Below the pieces are notes generated by a model that was not told where the DNA came from, ran no database searches, and saw nothing but the letters and a program-made list of their open reading frames with translations. From NCBI GenBank assembly GCA_021163005.1, contig JAGGXP010000006.1:1-34287 (forward strand): a DNA stretch of 34,287 nucleotides. Reading direction: 5' to 3'. Position numbers and translations under genes: made by a program. Every line of letters starts with the position of its first letter. The first letter of the stretch is position 1. The stretch comes from Candidatus Aenigmatarchaeota archaeon (lineage in GTDB: Archaea > Aenigmatarchaeota > Aenigmatarchaeia > QMZP01 > JAFGSV01). Shown piece by piece: positions 14,034 through 21,678 of the stretch.

Positions 14034-14899
14034 AGGGTCAAGTACACTGTATGGTGGATGGCTTGGCTCGGGTAGCGATGAAGAGTGTGGCAAGCTGCAT
14101 TAATCCGGGGGTAGGCGCATGCAGCCCTTGAACCCCGGGTTCTTGAATGAGACTTCTCATCTCTTCGGAGATAATCCGTAAGGATTGCGGACGCGGTGAA
14201 CTGAAACATCTTAGTAGCCGCAGGAAAAGAAAGAAACCTCGATTCCCTTAGTAAAGGCGATTGAAAAGGGAACAGGACAAACCGAATCCCTTCCGAGAGG
14301 AAAGGGAGATGTGGGGTTTGGACTTGGGCTTGACTTAACCACAAGACCTGAAGTCTGCTGGAAAGCAGCGCTATAGAGGGTGACAGCCCCGTAGGGGAAC
14401 TGTGGAAAGTCAATACCAAGTATCCAGAGTAGCGTTCTTTGGATATGGAGCGTGAATGTGGGAGGCAATAGCTCCCAATCCTAAATATAACCCGAGACCG
14501 ATAGCGAACTAGTACCGTGAGGGAAAGCTGAAAAGTATCCTTGACAGGAGCTGAAAAGAACCTGAAGCCATACAGTCACAGGTAGATACGGCATGTTTAA
14601 TCCCTTCAAAGGCAACGAGAAGGGTGTAAGTGTTGTATCGTACGTTTAGAAACACGCGACAAGGAGTTTATCTCTGTGGCGAACCGGTTAACAAAGGCAA
14701 CCGTAGCGAAAGCAAAGCATGCGCAGCAGGTTCGTCCTGTGAGGCATGTGGGTGTGAAAGCGCCCCAAGTCACAGGGATAAGACCCGAAGCCGGTCGATC
14801 TAGTCCTGGATAGAGTGAAGCCTTGCGAAAGCAGGGTGGAGGCTCGCTACCGAAACTCAGTCACAAATGGTTCGGGTGATCTGGGACTAGGGGTGAAAA

Positions 14900-14945
14900 T
14901 GATACGACAGTATGCTTTTATGGATAAAGCTGTCATGTCTTCAAA
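14900..14945 (+). other. BHB intron 1 of 23S (46 nt)
   Basis: Central helix TGAA/TTCA, bulges AAT and AAG. Joining gives GGGGTGAAAA-GCCAATCG, a universal domain II segment (E. coli about 810). Confidence 0.88.
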
Positions 14946-15053
14946 GCCAATCGAGTCCGGCAATAGCGGGTTCCTTCCGAAATGAGTCTTAGCTCAGCCT
15001 CGCCAGAGACTGGCAAGAGGGTAGAGATACTGACTGGATAACCAAGGGGAGAA

Positions 15054-15091
15054 AAGTGTGACGACTGAAATACCGGTCGTCCGTTCTCATT
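15054..15091 (+). other. possible relaxed BHB intron of 23S (38 nt)
   Basis: Inner helix GACGACTG/CGGTCGTC with AGTG/CGTT. Central helix GGAG/CTCA holds only three pairs; bulges AAA and TTC. Removal would leave a GGGG-AGAA-CCCC hairpin. This region of 23S varies in length, so a simple helix extension is equally possible. Confidence 0.4.
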
Positions 15092-15596
15092 CCCCAGTTG
15101 TCCTGCCAAACTCCGAATCTTTTGCCGTCGCAGAAGGCGGGAGTGAGGGAACGGGGTAAGCTCGTTTTCCGAGAGGGAGAGAACCCAGACTGGGGTTAAG
15201 GTCCCAAAAAGACTGACTGCATGCAAAGCGAAATGCATGCTTTGTTCATCAGGCAGTCATTTCTTGTTGGATGCAAGCGGTCTTGGAATACTTGCTAAGT
15301 GAGGAAGAGTGTTTCTGACCACAGACAGTGGGGAAGTAGGCTCAGAAGCAGCCATCCTTTAAAGAGTGCGTAATAGCTCACCCACCAAGGTCAGGAGCCT
15401 TGAAAATGGACGGGGCTAAGCAAGTTACCGATACCCCAGACCTCGAAAGAGGGGGTAGGAAGGTGTTTTGCGGGAGCAGAAATCTGTTCGTAAGTTCAGG
15501 TGGATCCCGTAAAAACAAGAATCTTGTCGATAGTAACAGCAAAGCTGGGTAAGAAACTCAGCCGCCTGAAGGGCTAGGGTTCCTCAGCAATGATAA

Positions 15597-15641
15597 AAGG
15601 TTGACGATTTGGGCAATTACATGTAGTCGTCTCCTGTCAAT
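15597..15641 (+). other. BHB intron 2 of 23S (45 nt)
   Basis: Central helix TGAT/GTCA, bulges AAA and ATT, inner AGG/CCT then GACGA/TCGTC. Joining gives CAATGATAA-TCAACTGAGGG, close to the archaeal consensus. Confidence 0.82.
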
Positions 15642-16090
15642 TCAACTGAGGGTTAGCCGATCCTAAGGTATATCCTAACTGGAGTATACCGAAAGGGAAG
15701 GGGGTTAATATTCCTCCGCTATGAAAGTACGTGCGGCGACGCAAGCTGTGCTGGTGATGCTGTGGGATAGGTCAACCACGCAAGTGGCTAACGGCCGAAG
15801 CCTGGGGAGTATCTTTATGATGAGAACCAGGTGAAGACCGGAATGGCACCTGTATGGGTGTTTAGCCGATTCCCAGAGCCACTGAAAAACCAGCATAGAA
15901 GGACCTTTCATAATCGTACCGAGAACCGTCACTGGTGTCCCTCCCTGAAAAGGGGAAGGCGTGTTGGGACAATTCAGTTCAGGGAATTAGGCAAATTAGT
16001 CCTGTATCTTTGGTATAAGGGATGCCTACTGTCCCGACCAAGTTGGGAACAGTAGGTCGCAGTGACAAGGGGGGTCCGACTGTTTAACAA

Positions 16091-16224
16091 ATGGAGAGAT
16101 TAGCAATTATGCTTATCTTTTCCGTGCTGCAGTCGGACAAAAATGAAAAATTCAAAGCTACGGGCAGACAGTTAGTACGGAAGAACATTTAATAGATTCG
16201 TAAAATACGTTCTCTCCAGTTAAA
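16091..16224 (+). other. BHB intron 3 of 23S (134 nt)
   Basis: Domain IV. Central helix TAAC/GTTA, bulges AAA and AAA, perfect inner helix TGGAGAGA/TCTCTCCA. Joining gives TTTAACAA-AAACG, the universal segment. The intron carries CAGTCGGAC (16130-16138), the exact complement of 5' exon GTCCGACTG (16074-16082). Confidence 0.9.
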
Positions 16225-16356
16225 AAACGTAGGGGGCTGCCAGCCCGAAAGGGTTCGTATAGCTCCTGAGGTCTGTCCAGTGCCGGTCGGTGAAAGCCTT
16301 TTTCAAGAGGCCTAAGCCCCGGTAAACGACGGCGGTAACTCTGACCGTCTTAAGGT

Positions 16357-17031
16357 GACTGCGTTGCCTTAATAAAATCTGGCCATATGCTGGAACGTCC
16401 GAGTATCCTACACTACCGGAATTATTTAAGGTTTATACCTTAATATTCAGGTGACAATGTGATAGGTGCGGATAATCAGCAGGAAAGGTTAGATACTTCC
16501 TGGATATCAGGTTTTGTCGATGGAGAAGGTTGCTTCTACGTTGGTATAAATAAGATAAATAAAATGACTCTTGGATGGCAGGTCCTTCCGGAGTTCAGGA
16601 TTGTTCAGCATAAAAATGATGAGCAAATCCTGCATAAAATAAAATCTTATTTCCAATTCGGAAGCATTCGGATTAATCATGGAGACCGAATGGAGTTCAG
16701 AGTGAGGGGACTCGAAAATCTTAACAAAATTGTTTCGTTTTTCAAAAACAGTCCTCTCCAAACCAAGAAAAGAAAGGACTTTGAACTTTTTTCCAGTGTT
16801 ATTGAAATGATGAACCAAAAAGAACATCTGACAAAACAAGGACTTCAACAGATAGCAAAAATTGTATCCAGAATGAACCATAAAGTAGAACCGAAGTATC
16901 TAAAATCCCCAGAGACTATACGCCAGACATCCGAAAGGATGAAGATATAGTCCGAACCTCATAGCGATATGAGGAGGTTATCAGAAATGATAACCCGCCT
17001 CCTTTTTGGAGGTCAGAAAAGTAACAGATTG
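16357..17031 (+). mobile_element. group I intron in 23S with homing endonuclease gene (675 nt)
   Basis: Splits CTTAAGGT/AGCGTAATCCC, the conserved site of known group I introns (E. coli about 1923). The exon end TTAAGGT pairs with the internal guide GCCTTAA (16365-16371), giving the U-G pair at the 5' splice site (P1). The intron ends in G (17031). Core elements AGAGACTATACG (16912-16923) and AAGATATAGTCC (16941-16952) match the R and S strands that form P7. P8 lies between them. The splicing chemistry is self-splicing, unlike the BHB introns around it. Confidence 0.9.
16459..16950 (+). CDS. LAGLIDADG homing endonuclease
   Basis: A 163-residue single-motif LAGLIDADG endonuclease: SWISGFVDGEGCFYVGIN at residues 14-31 carries the helix and catalytic acidic residue, and the C-terminal half contains NHKVEPKYLKSPETIRQ. 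One motif means it should act as a homodimer and cut the intronless 23S allele to spread the intron. The start is GTG at 16459 preceded by AGGTGA. The last codons encode part of the intron core and the TAG stop lies inside the S element, so protein and ribozyme constrain each other. Confidence 0.92.
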   Translation: MIGADNQQERLDTSWISGFVDGEGCFYVGINKINKMTLGWQVLPEFRIVQHKNDEQILHKIKSYFQFGSIRINHGDRMEFRVRGLENLNKIVSFFKNSPLQTKKRKDFELFSSVIEMMNQKEHLTKQGLQQIAKIVSRMNHKVEPKYLKSPETIRQTSERMKI

Positions 17032-17447
17032 AGCGTAATCCCTTGCCGATTAATTGTCGGCCTGCATGAATGGCTTAACGAGATCCCCGCTGTCCCGAAC
17101 TGAATCCCAGTGAAATAACTTGTCCTGTGCATAAGCAGGAGTCATCCAGTGGGATGAGAAGACCCCGTAGAACTTTACTGCAGCCTGATGCTGTGGTATG
17201 GTGACGAATGCATAGTGTAGGTGGGAGCGTTGTGTATGTTCTCTTGGGAGCATATGAAGCGACAATGTAACACCACCCTTTCGTTACTATACTGCTTACC
17301 CTTCGGGGAACACCATCAGGTGGGCAGTTTGACTGGGGCGGTACGCCTCTGATAAAATATCAGAGGCGCCCTAAGGTCGGCTCACCGTGGTCAGAAATCA
17401 CGGGAAGAGTGTAAGGGCAAAAGCCGGCCTGACAGGTTCCTTGACAA

Positions 17448-17558
17448 AAACCCTTTGGCACACGTAAACGTGCCAAAGCGTTTGCGGAAAGTCCGCTACC
17501 GCGAAAGCGCTGTCAAAAGCGCCTTGGCGTTTGCTGTGGAAGTTTCCGCGTTGTTACA
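17448..17558 (+). other. BHB intron 4 of 23S (111 nt, module family)
   Basis: Domain V. Outer helix GGTTCCT/GGGAACC, central TGAC/GTTA, bulges AAA and CAA, short inner AAC/GTT. Joining gives TTCCTTGACAA-AGGGAACC. The module is CCCTTTGGCAC, loop, GTGCCAAAGCGTTTGCGGAAA, extended by a second hairpin closed by GCGGAAA/TTTCCGC. Confidence 0.85.
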
Positions 17559-17674
17559 AGGGAACCTGGCGCGAAAGCGTGGCCTAGCGATCCCCTGTGT
17601 CCTCACTATTGGGGGCCAGGTGTGTCAGAAAAGCTACCTCGGGGATAATGGAGTGGTGGCGGGCAAGAGTTCAT

Positions 17675-17723
17675 TAACCCTTTCTTGAAAAGAAAGCCTT
17701 AACGGAAAGAAGGGTTTGAGCAA
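17675..17723 (+). other. BHB intron 5 of 23S (49 nt, module family)
   Basis: H89 strand of the peptidyl transferase region. Central helix GTTC/GAGC, bulges ATT and AAA, inner AACCC/GGGTT (one extra T). Joining gives GAGTTCAT-ATCGACC, identical to the universal sequence. Shortest module copy: CCCTTTCTT, GAA, AAGAAAGCCTTAACGGAAA. Confidence 0.85.
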
Positions 17724-17780
17724 ATCGACCCCGCGCGTTGCTTCTCCGCCGTCGGCTCGGCTCCTCCTGGGCGTGCAGCA

Positions 17781-17851
17781 TAACCCTTTAGCACATGTAA
17801 ACATGCTAAAGCGTTAACGGAAAAACCGCTAGCGCATTAGAGGTTCTGTAA
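17781..17851 (+). other. BHB intron 6 of 23S (71 nt, module family)
   Basis: H91 loop. Central helix GCAG/CTGT, bulges CAT and AAG, inner AACC/GGTT. Joining gives GGGCGTGCAGCA-GCGCCCAAGGG. The module is CCCTTTAGC, loop, GCTAAAGCGTTAACGGAAAA. Confidence 0.9.
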
Positions 17852-18065
17852 GCGCCCAAGGGTGGGGGTGTTCACCCATCAAAGAGCCACGTTAGCTGGG
17901 TTAAGTACGGTGCGAGCCAGTACGGTCTATATCTACTGGATGTGCGGACGAACTGAGGGGAAAATGCGTCAAGTACGAAAGGAACGGCGCGTTGTGGCCT
18001 CTGGTGTATCAGTCGTGTATGCGTTGCTGAGTAGCTACGCCATTGAGGATAAGGGCTGAAAGCAT

Positions 18066-18109
18066 ACAGTCTGACGGCGAAGCTATATGCCGCTGTCTTA
18101 CTGGCTTAA
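18066..18109 (+). other. BHB intron 7 of 23S (44 nt)
   Basis: Domain VI. Central helix AAGC/GCTT, bulges ATA and AAC, inner CAGT/ACTG. Joining gives GGCTGAAAGCAT-CTAAGCCC, the universal segment. Confidence 0.9.
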
Positions 18110-18301
18110 CTAAGCCCGAAGCCTCTCCTGAAAAGAGTTCGTCATTTTCCAATCTGACTGGCGACCGTCAGGGCGGGAACGAGGGCCCGGTAGACTACCG
18201 GTTTGATAGGGCCGGGGTGTAAGTATCAAGGCAACGAGATATTCAGCCCACGGCTACTAAACGCCCGAGTGACCCTGGTCAAAGGGACGAATCGCCTTTT
18301 C

Positions 18302-18315
18302 ATCCTCTTTTTTAT
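18302..18315 (+). terminator. oligo-T terminator after the rRNA operon
   Basis: The T-rich run ATCCTCTTTTTTAT just beyond the pre-23S stem is a typical archaeal transcription stop. No 5S gene is visible after it within the window. Confidence 0.5.
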
Positions 18316-18337
18316 TGTGCATTCTCAACAATCTTTC

Positions 18338-18667
18338 ATGGATAGTGAAAAAACGAAGATATTTCTGCAAATGATTTCAGGTTTCATGCTTATGGTTTTG
18401 GCTTCTGCCATATTCTGGGTTTCCGAAACCTTTCCTGTCTACATCATTTCGGTGAGCATAGGCATTGGAGGATTTTTTCTCGCCAGCAGTAAAATGCTTG
18501 TCATCTATGACAGCAGGTGCTGTCACATAATCTGGCTTGTTGTCATATCTGTATTGTTCTTGTTTCTTATTGGCAGCTTCATTCCGCTGAACTGCAGCAG
18601 GACATTCACAGGTCAGGAATGGGTTGTCTCTTGCCAAAACCTGTGGTCATCACTGATTCATGTTTAG
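18338..18667 (+). CDS. small membrane protein (109 aa)
   Basis: Frame from ATG 18338, MDSEKTKIFLQMISG..., with three hydrophobic segments (about residues 10-27, 33-50 and 65-83) and five cysteines, two of them adjacent. An upstream in-frame start at 18203 would lie inside 23S rRNA and is rejected. I do not recognise the family. No clear ribosome-binding site is visible. Confidence 0.5.
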   Translation: MDSEKTKIFLQMISGFMLMVLASAIFWVSETFPVYIISVSIGIGGFFLASSKMLVIYDSRCCHIIWLVVISVLFLFLIGSFIPLNCSRTFTGQEWVVSCQNLWSSLIHV

Positions 18668-18707
18668 GCTGGGCAAATCTTAAAAGCCGGGGTGCCATAT
18701 TAATGAC

Positions 18708-19235
18708 ATGATAGAACTGGAAAGGACCTTTCTTATCAGATACCTTCCCGAAGGCATTGGAGCATGCCGGAAAATGGTTGTGAAGGATGTGTATTTCCCA
18801 AAGGACGCATTCCATCCGGTGCTACGCCTCAGGATGGACGGCAGCAGATTCATGCTCACAAAGAAAACACCTGTAAAGGAAGGCGACAGCTCCGTTCAGC
18901 GTGAGCAGACAATAGAACTGACAAAAAGCGAATTTGACGCTTTGTCGAAGCTTGAAGGAAAGGTTCTTGAAAAAGTAAGATATTTTTATGACTACAGGGA
19001 CAGAACCGCTGAAATAGATGTATTCAAAGGAGCGTTGGAGGGTCTCGTTCTTGTGGATTTCGAGTTCGGCAGCAAGGAAGAGAAAGATGCCTTCAAAATG
19101 CCGGACTTCTGCCTTGTGGATGTGACGCAGGAGGATTTCATAGCAGGCGGTCTGCTGGCAGGCAAGAAATACGAAGACATAAAAGCCTCGCTTGAGCACC
19201 TTGAATACAAGAAAATCGTGGGGAAAACAGATTGA
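18708..19235 (+). CDS. CYTH-domain protein (triphosphate tunnel metalloenzyme)
   Basis: A 175-residue protein with the CYTH pattern: ELERTFL at residues 3-9 (the ExExK-like N-terminal motif), LRLRMDGSRFMLTKK, QTIELTKSEFDAL, EKVRYFY, EIDVFKGALEGLVLVDFEF. This fold binds triphosphates and two metals in a beta-tunnel; members are thiamine-triphosphatases, polyphosphatases or CyaB-type adenylyl cyclases. The substrate here is unknown. Possibly leaderless: the ATG lies close to an AT-rich stretch. Confidence 0.8.
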   Translation: MIELERTFLIRYLPEGIGACRKMVVKDVYFPKDAFHPVLRLRMDGSRFMLTKKTPVKEGDSSVQREQTIELTKSEFDALSKLEGKVLEKVRYFYDYRDRTAEIDVFKGALEGLVLVDFEFGSKEEKDAFKMPDFCLVDVTQEDFIAGGLLAGKKYEDIKASLEHLEYKKIVGKTD

Positions 19236-19236
19236 T

Positions 19237-20046
19237 ATGGCACGGTCAAAAGGTAACAATATGCGGGAACAGATTGATAAGAATTATCATATCGTGAAGA
19301 GCCAGGCAGTCAGGAAAGCAATGCAAGCAAAGACCCATATCAGGGAAATTAAAAGCGAACTCTTTAACATGGATATCCCTCAATACATGGAAACTGTTCT
19401 GAGGAACCGAATAAGAATACTCTCGGTACTTTCAGGACTGGCAGCAACAATCGCACTGTTTATAATGTTCAATGAGCCGCTATACATTTTAGCATCGCTG
19501 CTGACAGGCCTGATTGCAATGGTCATTGATTTCTTTATAGAATATCATGGCATTTCAAAAAGGGCATGGAAATATCCTGAAACCCATCTTTCTTTCAGAA
19601 AGGTCCCTGTCGAAGTCCCGCTCATGTTTTTTAGCTGCGGGATAATCGTTGCCTTTGCATTCCTCTGCTTTTCTTCTCAGCCAATGGTCATGATGATTTC
19701 AAGCCCTGGAATAGCCGGACTCAGCAATGTCCAAATCGCTCTTTTTGCTATAGGGGTGTTCTTCATGTTACAATACTTCAGAGGCAAGGCCAAAAGCATC
19801 ATTTTCTGGGTTCTACCCATAAGCATCGCACTGTATCTTTCATTTTCAGAGCCGTGGATACTTGTGATATCACTGCTGCCTGTCTATCTGGACTATTACC
19901 TTGAAAAGTGGCTGGTCAAATCTGCCCACATTGAATACGACAGGTATGGAGAGGAGGTGGCGGTTAATGTCGCTGTCAGCTATTTTCCTGCAACATTATT
20001 CATTTTCGAGGTAGCCGCCGTGATACTTTGCATGCTGCAGATGTGA
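19237..20046 (+). CDS. multi-pass membrane protein of unknown function
   Basis: A 269-residue protein with a basic, polar N-terminal 60 residues followed by about seven hydrophobic segments (for example LSVLSGLAATIALFIMF, ILASLLTGLIAMVIDFF, CGIIVAFAFLCFS) and a final helix IFEVAAVILCMLQM. The start is ATG 19237, one base after the CYTH stop, so the pair is probably coupled; an internal ATG at 19261 is an alternative. No family recognised. Confidence 0.65.
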   Translation: MARSKGNNMREQIDKNYHIVKSQAVRKAMQAKTHIREIKSELFNMDIPQYMETVLRNRIRILSVLSGLAATIALFIMFNEPLYILASLLTGLIAMVIDFFIEYHGISKRAWKYPETHLSFRKVPVEVPLMFFSCGIIVAFAFLCFSSQPMVMMISSPGIAGLSNVQIALFAIGVFFMLQYFRGKAKSIIFWVLPISIALYLSFSEPWILVISLLPVYLDYYLEKWLVKSAHIEYDRYGEEVAVNVAVSYFPATLFIFEVAAVILCMLQM

Positions 20047-20088
20047 GTGTACTAAACGGATTTAACTCAACAAAAAGCAGTCACAACC

Positions 20089-20097
20089 TTTATAAAG
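20089..20097 (+). promoter_or_regulatory. TATA box of the RNase P RNA gene
   Basis: TTTATAAAG, about 31 bases upstream of the predicted RNA 5' end (20124), the usual archaeal spacing. Confidence 0.7.
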
Positions 20098-20224
20098 CAT
20101 TCTGCGATATTCATTTTGCGCGAGCCGGGAAGGTGGCTTCGCCCGTGCGGAAAACGCGCAATGCACTTTCCGCCTGCATTGGTCTGGCAACAGATGCATG
20201 CTGGCTGGACTTGCGTCAGCGCAC

Positions 20225-20303
20225 TTTCCGCGAATGCTTTGCCTGTATAACACAGGTACATGCAGAAGCGGATTTTCCGCGAATGCTTTGCCTGTATAAC
20301 AGG
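20225..20303 (+). repeat. direct repeat pair within RNase P RNA P3
   Basis: TTTCCGCGAATGCTTTGCC followed by TGTATAACA occurs at 20225-20255 and again at 20274-20303, differing by a two-base insertion. Each is an inverted-orientation relative of the module (complement AAAGCATTCGCGGAAA). Confidence 0.85.
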
Positions 20304-20333
20304 TTTGCTGCAGCGGAATGGTGCGTCAGCGTA

Positions 20334-20375
20334 CTTTCCGCCAGCGCTTTAGCACGTTTACGTGTGCTAAAGGGC
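20334..20375 (-). repeat. full inverted copy of the rRNA mini-intron module
   Basis: Read on the minus strand: AGCCCTTTAGCACACG, TAAACGTGCTAAAGCG, then CTGGCGGAAAG. It nearly matches the modules at 17449-17490 and 17782-17825, including the loop ACGTAAAC. Confidence 0.85.
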
Positions 20376-20678
20376 TGTGGGTGAGGAAGTTCCACACACT
20401 CCGGATTTATCCGAAAACGCGCTGCCGAAAGGCAGTGGCTGAGAAGCCAGCGCGCTGCACAGAAATAAACCATGCGGCAATGAGCAATGAAACGCGAAAG
20501 AGCTGTGAATGCCGCAGAGGGTGAAATAGCGGCCGACGCGGGGTGCAAATCTTGGATGCTGAGACAGATGCCACCGCCTCCGTTCACCGTAACAGGTGAG
20601 GAGACGACAGAAAGTGGGCTATTCCCGGCAAGCGCTTTATATTTAAACGGAACGCCAAGTATAAACAGGTGAGTGTAA

Positions 20679-20831
20679 ATGGCAAAAAACAAGAATGTAA
20701 TGCCTCAGAGCACAGCAGGGCTCATAAGGTATTTTGACGAGAGCAAGGAAAGCATAAAGATAAAACCGGAGCATGTTCTGATAGCAGCCGGCGCATTCAT
20801 AGCCATAGAGATAGCGCTGAGATTCATCTGA
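20679..20831 (+). CDS. preprotein translocase Sec61-beta / SecG subunit
   Basis: A 50-residue protein, MAKNKNVMPQSTAGLIRYFD..., with the archaeal Sec61-beta signature STAGLIRYFDE, then IKIKPEHVLIAAGAFIAIEIALRF forming the single C-terminal membrane helix. It is the small tail-anchored subunit of the SecYEG/Sec61 channel. GGTGA seven bases before the ATG is the ribosome-binding site. It follows the RNase P RNA by 49 bases. Confidence 0.92.
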   Translation: MAKNKNVMPQSTAGLIRYFDESKESIKIKPEHVLIAAGAFIAIEIALRFI

Positions 20832-20864
20832 ATCCTTTTTATTGAACCCGACTAATTATAGTTT

Positions 20865-21677
20865 ATGAAAATACTCATAGGAACAGCAGGCATACCAATA
20901 AGCACCGAAGAACGGTCCACAGCGTCAGGAATAAGGAAAGTCAGAGAACTGGGTCTCCATAGCATGGAGGTGGAATTCGTCAGGGGTGTGAACATGTCGC
21001 CTGACAAGGCTTCTGAAATAGGCAGAGTGCAGAAGGAAACAGGCATAAAGCTGTCTGTGCATGCGCCTTACTACATAAACCTCTGCAACCCTGAAAAGCT
21101 TAAGGACAGCCAGAAGCGCATAATAGACTCTGCCCACAGGGGGCATCTCATGGGAGCGGAGGTTATCGTTTTTCATCCAGGATACTACGGGAAGCTGGGG
21201 AAGGAAGAGGCCTATGACATGGTCGAGAGCGCCTGCAGGGAAATGGCAGAAGTCGTGGAAGAAAACGGATGGAACGTCAGGCTCGGCCTTGAGACCACAG
21301 GAAAGGTTTCCCAATTCGGCACTTTGGAAGAGATTCTGGGCATCTCCAGGGCCGTAAAGGTATGCATACCTGTAGTGGACTGGGCGCATCTTTTCGCCAA
21401 GTATCAGGGCAAAATAGACTTCAGGAAGGCTCTGCAGAAGGTTACTGATGCCGGCTATAAGAGCATTCATACACATTTTTCGAACATAGAGTTTACAGAC
21501 AAGGGCGAGCGCAGGCACCTGACGCTCGGCCACAAACAGCCGGACTTTGAAGAGGTTGCGAAGGTGATACTGGAAAGCGGCCTCAGGGAGATAAACCTGA
21601 TATCGGAATCGCCTGCAATAGAAAAAGACGCCCTCATCATGAAGAAGATGTTTGAGAAGCTTGGCCACAAGTTCTGA
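20865..21677 (+). CDS. endonuclease IV-type AP endonuclease (TIM barrel)
   Basis: A 270-residue xylose-isomerase-like TIM barrel protein. The trinuclear metal ligands of endonuclease IV are recognisable: HAPYYINL (about 66), HPGYYG (about 105), GLETTG (about 144), VDWAHLFA (about 175), HTHFSN (about 205) and SESP near 246. Such enzymes cut DNA 5' to abasic sites. An AT-rich box shortly before the ATG suggests a leaderless transcript. It is convergent with galT, one base apart. Confidence 0.87.
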   Translation: MKILIGTAGIPISTEERSTASGIRKVRELGLHSMEVEFVRGVNMSPDKASEIGRVQKETGIKLSVHAPYYINLCNPEKLKDSQKRIIDSAHRGHLMGAEVIVFHPGYYGKLGKEEAYDMVESACREMAEVVEENGWNVRLGLETTGKVSQFGTLEEILGISRAVKVCIPVVDWAHLFAKYQGKIDFRKALQKVTDAGYKSIHTHFSNIEFTDKGERRHLTLGHKQPDFEEVAKVILESGLREINLISESPAIEKDALIMKKMFEKLGHKF

Positions 21678-21678
21678 T

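Larger units (their letters stand above)
14034..18277 (+). rRNA. 23S rRNA gene with seven BHB introns and one group I intron
   Basis: Begins near CAGGGTCAAGTACACTG and ends near CGAGTGACCCTG, the two ends pairing (14034-14040 with 18270-18276), outside which the pre-23S stem forms a BHB-like processing site (GACT/GGTC between the helices). Conserved blocks of all domains are recognisable, for example GACCGATAGCGAACTAGTA, AAAGAGTGCGTAATAGCTC and AGTACGAAAGGAACG. The span is 4244 nt; removing eight introns (1175 nt) leaves about 3.07 kb, in the archaeal range. A further 38-nt candidate intron and an enlarged hairpin near 15218-15262 account for some excess. Exact ends are approximate. Confidence 0.95.
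20124..20629 (+). ncRNA. rnpB: RNase P RNA with greatly enlarged P3 region
   Basis: The catalytic RNA of RNase P, which matures tRNA 5' ends. P1 is GCCGGGAA (20124-20131) with TTCCCGGC (20622-20629). CR I is GAGGAAGTTCCAC (20383-20395), pairing with GTGGGCT near 20614-20621 to form P4 with the characteristic bulged U. ACAGAAATAAACC (20459-20471), GGTGAAA (20520-20526) and AGACAGATG (20561-20569) match other conserved regions. P2 is GCCC/GGGC. Between the P2 strands lies about 225 nt instead of the usual short P3; it contains inverted copies of the rRNA mini-intron module. Total length 506 nt, longer than typical archaeal type A RNAs. Confidence 0.88.

Noticed and set aside
15218-15262. Hairpin TGACTGC/GCAGTCA with inner CAAAGC/GCTTTG in 23S as a possible intron
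   Set aside because: No BHB geometry could be built and the region is a variable-length rRNA helix, so it is treated as an expansion.
18203-18337. Longer N-terminus for the small membrane protein
   Set aside because: The extra 45 codons lie mostly within the 23S 3' end and its processing stem; the ATG at 18338 is the sensible start.
20028-20384. 118-codon frame overlapping the RNase P RNA 5' half
   Set aside because: It begins inside the preceding membrane-protein gene and reads through structured RNA; the RNase P core and TATA box explain the region better.
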